A stretch of DNA of 36,731 bases from NCBI RefSeq assembly GCF_027052235.1, contig NZ_JALUFF010000048.1:1-36731 (forward strand), written 5' to 3'. A model generated the notes under the pieces. It did no database searches and had not been told where the DNA came from. It saw nothing but the letters and a program-made list of their open reading frames with translations. This DNA comes from Thermococcus sp. Its GTDB lineage: Archaea; Methanobacteriota_B; Thermococci; Thermococcales; Thermococcaceae. Positions 31,040 through 36,731 of the stretch are shown one piece after another. A program made the position numbers and the translations under genes. The first letter of the stretch is position 1. Each line of letters begins with the position of its first letter.

Positions 31040-32257
31040 TTACCCTGCCAGCCTTCTCCCACGCACGTACGTCGCTGAGATGTTCCTCTCGTCACCCAGT
31101 ATCATAAGGCGTGAGAGGAGAACCGAAGGGTCGTCATCTGCACCTGCCAGAGGTTCTGGGTCGATGATTACAAAGTCCGCCTCCTTGCCGACCTCAAGGC
31201 TCCCTATGCGGTCTTCCATCCCAAGGGCCCTCGCACCGCCCATCGTCAGCAGGTGGAAGGCTTTGAATGGGCTCATCATGTTGGCGTAGTACGCATCCCT
31301 GAGGACTTCGAGCATAGATAGAAACGGCCCCGCACCGACGTCCGAGCCGATGGAGACGGTTAAACCGGCCCTCTCATGCGCTTTGAGATCCATAACGCCG
31401 CTGTGGAGGAAGAAGTTGGAGGAGGGACAGTGGGCTATCTTGGTTCCAGCCTCGGCTAAAATCTTCCTCTCGCGGTCGCTCAGGTGGATGGCGTGGGCCA
31501 CTATCGTCCTCTCCCCAAGAAGGCCAGTTTTAAGGTAAACATCGGTGTAGGATTGAGCCTCGGGGAAGAGTCTCATGACTTCCTCGATTTCACCGATCTG
31601 CTCAGACAAATGGGTCTGGACGTAGAGGCCCATTTCCCTCGCAATCTCAGCCGCTGTTCTCATGAGCTCCATGGTACAGCTGACGGCGAAGCGAGGCGTT
31701 ACCGCGTAGAAGAGCCTGCCATCGAAGCCGTGCCAATTGGAGGCAACAGCCTTGATGTCCTTGACGGCCTTCTCAGGTGTTGTGAGGAGCTCCTCGGGGC
31801 CGTTCATGTCCATGAGAACCTGACCGATGACGGCGCGGATTCCACTCTTCATTGCCTCCTCAAAGGCTATCTCCGTTGCCTCCCTATGTGATGAGGAGAA
31901 TACCACAGCGGTCGTCGTTCCGTTCCTCAGCAGGCTGCTGAAAAATTCATGGCTGACTTCGCGGGCAAACTCGGGGTCAGCAAATCTCTTCTCGGCGGGG
32001 AAGATGTACCTCTCAAGCCACTCTAAGAGAGAATCGCTTATCATAGCTCTCTCTCGGAGCTGTGGCAGGTGGATGTGAGTGTCAATAAAACCGGGAAGAA
32101 TGACGCTTCCAGAGTAATCCACCAGCTTGCCCCCAACATGGGGTCTCTCATCGGAAAGGGCCACTATCCTTCCGTTATCATCAACCGTCATATAACGGTA
32201 CTCCCTGGGAGAAGAGGGGTTCTCAAAGCTCAGAATCCTGCCCTTATAAATTCTCAT
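31040..32257 (-). CDS. Guanine deaminase/amidohydrolase family
   Basis: A 405-residue metal-dependent amidohydrolase, most like guanine deaminase. Metal ligands and motifs: H61-x-H63 in PGFIDTHIHLPQ, the THLSEQIGEIEEV substrate-binding motif, VAHAIHLSD, HCPSSNFFLHSG and the conserved Asp in SIGSDVGAG. It would convert guanine to xanthine in purine salvage; other aminopurine or pterin substrates cannot be excluded. ATG 32257 has GGGTG with 6-nt spacing; the longer start at 32266 does not. A single gene between the RFAP/DUF1464 unit and LysRS, all on the minus strand. Confidence 0.9.
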   Translation of the reverse strand: MRIYKGRILSFENPSSPREYRYMTVDDNGRIVALSDERPHVGGKLVDYSGSVILPGFIDTHIHLPQLRERAMISDSLLEWLERYIFPAEKRFADPEFAREVSHEFFSSLLRNGTTTAVVFSSSHREATEIAFEEAMKSGIRAVIGQVLMDMNGPEELLTTPEKAVKDIKAVASNWHGFDGRLFYAVTPRFAVSCTMELMRTAAEIAREMGLYVQTHLSEQIGEIEEVMRLFPEAQSYTDVYLKTGLLGERTIVAHAIHLSDRERKILAEAGTKIAHCPSSNFFLHSGVMDLKAHERAGLTVSIGSDVGAGPFLSMLEVLRDAYYANMMSPFKAFHLLTMGGARALGMEDRIGSLEVGKEADFVIIDPEPLAGADDDPSVLLSRLMILGDERNISATYVRGRRLAG

Positions 32258-32308
32258 AGATTGCACCCAAAAAGGGGGTAAAATAAAAAGTGCTTAAAAG
32301 ACTGTCGT

Positions 32309-33889
32309 TCAGCCCTCAAGGCGGAGCCTCTTAATTACAAACTGCCTGTCGAGGGAAGCGAGGAAGGGGGCAAGCCTCGGCCCGCGGTCCTTTCCTATGA
32401 AGAGCCTGTAGAGGGTTCTAAACCACTTTTTGCTTGGAATTCCACGCTTTTTGGCAGAGTCGAAGAGAACGTTGTTGAGCTCGTCAACGGTGAACTTCTC
32501 GTGCCTTTCCAGCCATTCGGCAACTTCGAGCATTGCCTCCCTGATTTCCGGCTCAAGCTCTATCTCGGGTGGCCTCTCAAGCAGGCTGAACTTCACATTA
32601 TCTGGAGCGTACTTCTCGACCCAGTTTCTGGCGAGCCTTATGCGCGTTCTTATTCTTTCCACGTCCTCCTCCGTAAGCTCTTCGGGAACGTGGCCCTGCT
32701 CCTGAAGAACGCGGATTATGCCATTCTCATCGAGGTGGGGCATCTGAACGAGCGTAACAAGGAAGCGGAACGGGGCCTGAGCAGTTAACCTTTCGGGAAT
32801 TTTTGGCATTGACAGTTCATAGGTTCTCTTGAGTTCCTCTTCCTCCTCCCTGTTCTTGGCCTTTTCAAGACCGAAGTATATCCTTTCCACCTTATCGAAC
32901 TCGTCGTAGAGGTTGAGGAGGCCCAAACCGAGGTCAATCTTAAGCTCCTTGTTCGGCCTCGCCTTCGCGTAGATGAAGCGGATTATGCCCGGCTCAAGAA
33001 CCTCGTAGAGGTCGCTGAGGAGTATAACGTTACCCTTTGAACCACTCATCTTGCCCTTCTGCCCCTTGATTCCCACGAACTCGTACATGAGGGTCATCGG
33101 GGCCTTCCAGCCGAAGACCTTCTCCGATATCTCCTTGCCGGTATCGTAGGAGCTTCCAGCAGCCAAGTGGTCCTTTCCAGCGGGCTCAAAGTCCACCTTG
33201 AAGTGTGCCCAGCGCATGGGCCAGTCAACGCGCCATCTCAATTTTACGTTTCCCTCACGGATGTCTGTCTCTCCCTCGCTCCCGCAGTGCTCGCAACGGT
33301 ACTTAACCTTCCATTCGCCGTCCCAGGAAACGAACTCCGCCTCCCTCCTGCATTTCGGGCAGTAGACCATAACCGGCTGCCAGCCTTCCTCAAGGGGGGG
33401 CTGTTTGGCTATCTCGCGGTATTTGTCAAGGATGGCCTTTATTTCGTCCCTCTTTTCCATGGCAAGCTTTATCTTCTCCGCGTACTCACCGCTCTTGTAG
33501 AGCTCCCTCGCGTGGAGAAAGTCAGCCTCAATGCCGAGCTTTCTCACTTCCTCCTCAAACTTCTCCATGAAGTGGTCTGCATAGCTCTCGTGACAGCCCC
33601 AAGGGTCGGGAACCTCGCTGACGGGCTTTGTTAGGTGCTCCTTCCACTCCGGCGGAACGTTCTTGGGAACCTTTCTAAAGCGGTCGTAGTCGTCCCACAT
33701 GTGGATGTGGCGAACCCTCTTGCCTCTGTCCCGGAGGGCGTGACCGACTATGTAAGCGGTAAAGAACTCCCTAAAATTGCCTATGTGAACGTAACCGCTC
33801 GGAGTTATCCCGCTCTCGACAACGTACTCCTCCTTATCGCCCCTTTCACGGATTATCTTCTCGGCCATGTAGTCAGCCCAGTGAACCAT
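32309..33889 (-). CDS. lysS: Lysyl-tRNA synthetase, class I
   Basis: A 526-residue class I LysRS, the form used by most euryarchaea. HIGN at 35-38 is the HIGH motif and KMSGS at 280-284 the KMSKS motif. A zinc ribbon is formed by C177-x2-C180 and C199-x2-C202. The C-terminal helical domain for anticodon recognition runs from about 340. ATG 33889 (MVHWADY) has GGTGGTG upstream; GTG 33898 is rejected. Minus-strand TATA-like elements are at about 33921-33931 and 33953-33960. The gene is divergent from the unrecognised ORF at 34018. Confidence 0.97.
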   Translation of the reverse strand: MVHWADYMAEKIIRERGDKEEYVVESGITPSGYVHIGNFREFFTAYIVGHALRDRGKRVRHIHMWDDYDRFRKVPKNVPPEWKEHLTKPVSEVPDPWGCHESYADHFMEKFEEEVRKLGIEADFLHARELYKSGEYAEKIKLAMEKRDEIKAILDKYREIAKQPPLEEGWQPVMVYCPKCRREAEFVSWDGEWKVKYRCEHCGSEGETDIREGNVKLRWRVDWPMRWAHFKVDFEPAGKDHLAAGSSYDTGKEISEKVFGWKAPMTLMYEFVGIKGQKGKMSGSKGNVILLSDLYEVLEPGIIRFIYAKARPNKELKIDLGLGLLNLYDEFDKVERIYFGLEKAKNREEEEELKRTYELSMPKIPERLTAQAPFRFLVTLVQMPHLDENGIIRVLQEQGHVPEELTEEDVERIRTRIRLARNWVEKYAPDNVKFSLLERPPEIELEPEIREAMLEVAEWLERHEKFTVDELNNVLFDSAKKRGIPSKKWFRTLYRLFIGKDRGPRLAPFLASLDRQFVIKRLRLEG

Positions 33890-33952
33890 CCTCACCACCG
33901 CGCTTAGCTCCGTGAAGGCCCTTTTAAGCTTAGCCCGCCCAATTGCAACGAA

Positions 33953-33974
33953 CTATAAGGGAAAACCTTATAAG
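33953..33974. promoter_or_regulatory. Symmetrical promoter region between lysS and the 34018 ORF
   Basis: TATAAGG-GAAAA-CCTTATA (33954-33972) is a perfect 7-bp inverted repeat in which each arm can be read as a TATA-like box pointing outward. The plus-strand arm CCTTATAAG fits a start near 33996 and ATG 34018. The minus arm would give lysS a leader of about 40 nt. Confidence 0.5.
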
Positions 33975-34017
33975 AGTAGATAGTAAGAACCACTGGAAAA
34001 CGTAAGGAGGCATCCAA

Positions 34018-34890
34018 ATGGAAGTTGAACTGGAGAGGATGCAGATTTTCTTTCCTGCGTCGCTTGAAATACAGGAGGAGCTATTGAAGGCGGGCTTTAA
34101 GGTTCCCTACTACAAGGAAACTGGAAGGAAGACACCGGTTCCAGTCGTGGTAAGCTCAAAGGCCGAGAGACGCCTTAGGCAGAACAGGCTTCTCAAAGCG
34201 AAGGACTTTGAAAGCGACGGGAAGTTCGCACTGGTGCCAGAGGAGAGGGCTGTTATGGAAATCGACGTGACGGAAAAGGGTTTTCTAATCCTCCGACCGA
34301 AGCCCCTCGAATACCACCTCGAAGATATCGGCTTCGTTTCGGTTCCGCCAAGGATATGGGGGACGTGGGCAAGCTTTTCGATACCGTTCTCTTTCTACGA
34401 AACGCTGGCAGACTTTTTGAGCGAGTTCAAAAGTGATGAGACGAACGGCATCTACCTAGCTTCCCGCGGGGCGGGGAAAAGAATAGAGGTCTACGCCTAC
34501 AAGGGGAGAACGAGAAAAGACCTCGGGATTCCCGTCTTCGGCTACACCCTTGGACTTCACGGGCTGAGCTTAGCGGGCGAATACCTCCGCGAAAAAGCTG
34601 AGGAAAACGGCGTTCCGGAGGAGAGGCTCCGCTACCTCAAGCTGGGCCTCAGAAAGAAGAAGGAGACCAAAGCGGGCCTGAAGGTTGGGGTCGTTTGGGA
34701 GGACGGAAGGCCCAGCGAGATAACGCTGAAACTCTCAACAACCGAGCCGAGGATTAAGGTTCAAGGGCTTTACGGCGAGTTAGTTGGAAAATCTCGTGGG
34801 GAACCAACGAGAACCGACGAGTGGTACATCGTGGTTCACGCTGGCGATTTCATTGGAGCTCTCCGCAGGGTGGTGAGCGCTTTCGGGTGA
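34018..34890 (+). CDS. Conserved hypothetical protein
   Basis: A 290-residue soluble, Lys/Glu-rich protein that I do not recognise. It has no signal peptide, membrane segment or obvious catalytic motif. The N-terminus mixes helix and strand (MQIFFPASLEIQEELLKAGF), the middle has aromatic-rich stretches (RIWGTWASFSIPFSFYETLA), and the C-terminal third is basic and strand-like (LKLGLRKKKETKAGLKVGVV). A nucleic-acid-binding role would fit the charge but is speculation. ATG 34018 has a strong AAGGAGG ribosome binding site with a 6-nt spacing and a TATA box 45 nt upstream, so it is a genuine gene. It is followed 43 nt later by the frameshifted dolichol-kinase-like gene. Confidence 0.75.
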   Translation: MEVELERMQIFFPASLEIQEELLKAGFKVPYYKETGRKTPVPVVVSSKAERRLRQNRLLKAKDFESDGKFALVPEERAVMEIDVTEKGFLILRPKPLEYHLEDIGFVSVPPRIWGTWASFSIPFSFYETLADFLSEFKSDETNGIYLASRGAGKRIEVYAYKGRTRKDLGIPVFGYTLGLHGLSLAGEYLREKAEENGVPEERLRYLKLGLRKKKETKAGLKVGVVWEDGRPSEITLKLSTTEPRIKVQGLYGELVGKSRGEPTRTDEWYIVVHAGDFIGALRRVVSAFG

Positions 34891-34933
34891 AGGTATATTA
34901 ACTCCAAGCCTTTTATTTTCTCTGGTGGAACCA

Positions 34934-35453
34934 ATGTTAGGCACCGCCGAGGCCGTTGTCATAGCACTGCTCTTCATACTCTCAACCATAGGCTTCACGA
35001 ATCCCAGCCCAGATTTTCAGCGGAACTGCCTTCATCTTTGGAGTAATCCAGCTCTGGCCCCACCTGAAGAGGAGGGAGCTGAGCTGGTATCAGATAGAGC
35101 ACAACTACGGTGAGGTCTTCTTCGCGTTCTCGGCCTCAGCAATACCCCTGCTACTCCCGCTTGAATACGCTACTGCAGTACTCCTCGCGATGGCAATAAG
35201 CGACGGAGTCACGGGGATAATAAGGCACTACTACTTCAGAAAGCACGGCTTCAACGTGAAGCTCAGGAAGCACTGGACGGGGAGCATAGGCTACTTCGTC
35301 ACAGCGGTGATAATAGCTTCCCTTCTCCTTGACACAGGGATCGCTGGAAAGATAACATGGGCAATAATCCTGACCCTCACAGAGTACCAAGGCTGGCTCG
35401 ATGATAACCTAGCGGTTCCGCTCGTCGGCGGGTTGATATTCTTCCTCTACTGA
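34934..35453 (+). pseudogene. Dolichol kinase/cytidylyltransferase-like membrane protein, frameshifted
   Basis: ATG 34934 (GGTGG with 5-nt spacing) opens a frame with one membrane helix (AEAVVIALLFILSTIGF) that then runs into non-membrane sequence. The next frame, entered by skipping one base between about 34991 and 35020, reads RIPAQIFSGTAFIFGVIQLW, a soluble loop, and IPLLLPLEYATAVLLAMAIS followed by DGVTGIIRHYYFRK and KHWTGSIGYFV. This is the SEC59/dolichol kinase/phosphatidate cytidylyltransferase pattern (acidic D-G plus basic K-x3-GS). The 520-nt span is one base more than 173 codons, consistent with one inserted base. If repaired it would encode 172 residues with five or six helices, perhaps a CTP-dependent polyprenol or isoprenoid kinase. 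It overlaps the convergent DUF366 gene by 7 nt. Confidence 0.72.
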
Positions 35454-36013
35454 GCCCATCTGACCTTAAGGCTGTCCTTCTTCACCTTCTCGAACTCCTC
35501 AACAAGGGCTTTTCCGCTCTTCTCCATAAAGCCCTCAACGTCGGTGATGCCGAGTTCCTTGAGACCGATCGCTTCGACGCCCTCCGGGATTCCTTTGGCT
35601 TCCGCGTTTATCCCGATGTGTATCTTGACGCTCACGGGTGAAACGGTGGCTATCGAGATGCTGAGCTTTTTGCCGTTCACGTAGATGTCGTCGCCCTTCC
35701 TGACCGTTCTTACTCCATACTCGGCCAGAACCTCGCAGAGTTTAGCTATGAAGAGCTTCTGCAGGGTTGAGGCAAAGAGGATATTAACAAGGTCGAAGAC
35801 CTCGATTATGTAGTGCACCATGTCGTCGCTCTTTATCTCCTTGCTCTGACGGAGATCCTCTATGTCGATCATCTCCTCGACTTTAACGTCGCACTTCCCG
35901 CGGAAGACAACGAGCGAGTTGCCCAGAATTCCGAAGTTCCTATAGGCCCAGTGACTTTTAATTGCCGAGCCGTCGTAATCGATACGCTTATCTTTAACGA
36001 CCAGCAGTTCCAT
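35447..36013 (-). CDS. DUF366 family protein
   Basis: A 188-residue protein matching the archaeal DUF366 family (PF04017): MELLVVKDKRIDYDGSAIKS, WAYRNFGILGNSLVVFRGKC and MIDIEDLRQSKEIKSDDMVH are the recognisable blocks, and VSPVSVKIHIGINAEAKGIP lies in the C-terminal half. Its biochemical role is unknown; the conserved acidic and His residues suggest metal binding. ATG 36013 follows GGTGATAGC; the longer in-frame start at 36055 lies inside the upstream HAD gene. It starts 5 nt after the HAD stop, so the two form an operon. Confidence 0.85.
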   Translation of the reverse strand: MELLVVKDKRIDYDGSAIKSHWAYRNFGILGNSLVVFRGKCDVKVEEMIDIEDLRQSKEIKSDDMVHYIIEVFDLVNILFASTLQKLFIAKLCEVLAEYGVRTVRKGDDIYVNGKKLSISIATVSPVSVKIHIGINAEAKGIPEGVEAIGLKELGITDVEGFMEKSGKALVEEFEKVKKDSLKVRWAQ

Positions 36014-36017
36014 GCTA

Positions 36018-36494
36018 TCACCCCATCTTTTCGAGAAGTTCTCTGAGTTCTTCAAAAGACTTTACATCGACCCACATGTGGACGAACTCGACCTCTGGAA
36101 GGATCATCTTAACCTCGTTCACGTGAAGCTCCCTGTCGTCCACGTAGATAACGTCCTCAACATTGTAGCCTATCGAAGCCAGCTCCTCAAGGGTTCTCCT
36201 TATCATGTCGGCCTTGTTTGGGTGGCCTTCGATTTTGGGGAAGGTAAAGTAGTCCCAGAGGCTGAAACCTTCGAGAATAGGCCTCACCCTCTCCTCGACG
36301 TTCCAGCTGGCTATCGTAAGCAGGAAGCGCCAGCTCGCCCACTCAAGGAACTCACGCACACCAGGAAAAAGGTGAAGCTCTTCTCCGCAGGCATCAATTA
36401 GATAATCGTCGTGGAACTCAAAGGGAAGCACTAGACGGGATGCATCCTCGTGATCCCAGAGGGTGCCGTCTAGATCAAGGACGAGCAGTTTCAT
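36018..36494 (-). CDS. HAD-superfamily phosphatase, MDP-1-like
   Basis: A 158-residue cap-less HAD phosphatase. D7-x-D9-GTLW is motif I; LTIASWN is motif II (Thr/Ser); the conserved Lys of motif III is in IEGHPNKADMI and the acidic motif IV is VIYVDDREL. Capless enzymes of this size (magnesium-dependent phosphatase-1 type) act on protein phosphotyrosine or small phosphates such as fructosamine phosphate; the substrate here is unknown. ATG 36494 has GGTG with 7-nt spacing. It is the first gene of a unit with DUF366, directly downstream of the 23S rRNA gene on the same strand. Confidence 0.88.
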   Translation of the reverse strand: MKLLVLDLDGTLWDHEDASRLVLPFEFHDDYLIDACGEELHLFPGVREFLEWASWRFLLTIASWNVEERVRPILEGFSLWDYFTFPKIEGHPNKADMIRRTLEELASIGYNVEDVIYVDDRELHVNEVKMILPEVEFVHMWVDVKSFEELRELLEKMG

Positions 36495-36587
36495 TAAGAA
36501 TCACCGGGGATAAAACAGCCGAAGGACCTTAATTCTTACGGTCAGGTTCAACAGAAGAGTTATGTTAAGTCACGATGAGGGCCGTGC

Positions 36588-36605
36588 ATAGGCGAGCTGG
36601 CCTAT
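36588..36605 (-). other. Hairpin in the 23S rRNA 3' trailer
   Basis: AUAGGC and GCCUAU form a perfect 6-bp stem around a 6-nt loop just past the 23S rRNA 3' end. It is probably part of the pre-rRNA processing or termination structure. The remainder of 36495-36619 holds no ORF. Confidence 0.5.
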
Positions 36606-36619
36606 CAGACGTCCCGCCC

Positions 36620-36731
36620 GGGGCACTCGGGCTGTTGGGAGCGGCAGACTGAACGGGTCGGTTTCCCTTCCCGCTTACATCCCCGCCCCATCAAACGGGT
36701 CTTCTTCCCGAGCCCTCGTCCTGGGCAACGG
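36620..36731 (-). rRNA. 23S ribosomal RNA, 3' end only
   Basis: On the minus strand the sequence contains GAAGAAGACCCGUUUGAUGG, then GGCGGGGAUGUAAGC and later CCGCUCCCAACAGCCCGAG. These align with the last ~100 nt of LSU rRNA (E. coli equivalents GAAGACGACGACGUUGAUAG, GUGUAAGC and CUAAUGAACCGUGAGG). GC content rises sharply here. The exact 3' end is uncertain by a few bases around 36615-36625. The rest of the gene lies beyond the right edge of the window. Confidence 0.85.

Noticed and set aside
36570-36731. SRP 7S RNA or RNase P RNA at the right edge
   Set aside because: The SRP GGAAGGGAGCA/GUAAC signatures and the RNase P GAGGAAAGUC signature are absent; the segment aligns instead with the 3' end of 23S rRNA.

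Overview
The window is chromosomal DNA of a hyperthermophilic euryarchaeon of the order Thermococcales, most probably a Thermococcus. Evidence: a gor gene for tungsten GAPOR next to a type V archaeal fructose-1,6-bisphosphatase, PAN, archaeosine synthase, class I lysyl-tRNA synthetase, an intron-containing tRNA-Trp whose intron is a box C/D guide, GGTG/GAGGTG ribosome binding sites, archaeal TATA boxes and a CGP-CTERM sorting signal. Gene order around PAN, the radical SAM gene and the asparaginase agrees with what I remember of Thermococcus kodakarensis.

Layout. 1-127 is the tRNA-Trp gene on the minus strand, cut by the window edge. 223-3795 holds a small conserved ORF, fbp and gor; both sugar genes carry a Thermococcales glycolytic motif, upstream of TATA in fbp and over the start-site region in gor. 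3813-4843 is an AT-richer pair of membrane proteins. 5106-11378 is a plus-strand run: phytoene-desaturase-like oxidoreductase, carbamate kinase, membrane serine protease, coiled-coil protein, archaeosine synthase, DUF2103-like protein. 11404-13505 looks accessory: a HEPN/MNT pair, a frameshifted CGP-CTERM surface protein, and a second nucleotidyltransferase with a small partner, followed by a SPOUT methyltransferase. 14197-16666 has a frameshifted methyltransferase, tRNA-Gly(CCC), a BlaI-like repressor with an M48 metalloprotease, and dCMP deaminase. 17028-19312 is a glycosylation patch: a HAD-glycosyltransferase fusion with DUF2304, divergent from a GlcNAc-1-phosphate transferase. An orphan Cas6 without the usual catalytic residues follows, then PAN, RIO2 kinase and a helical-repeat protein.

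22953-33889 is mostly minus strand: a probable lipoyl synthase subunit, MFS transporter and asparaginase in one overlapping operon, a PhoU-like regulator, a second MFS transporter (plus), an orphan IorB-like subunit, a DUF1464 kinase overlapping a beta-RFAP synthase family protein, guanine deaminase and LysRS. 34018-36494 has an unrecognised ORF, a frameshifted dolichol-kinase-like gene, DUF366 and a small HAD phosphatase. The last ~110 bases are the 3' end of 23S rRNA on the minus strand.

Three genes (12158-12693, 14197-14803, 34934-35453) are each broken by one single-base indel and read cleanly once it is undone. This is either real decay or sequence error. No insertion sequence, CRISPR array or replication origin was seen, and no stretch longer than 300 bases lacks a gene.
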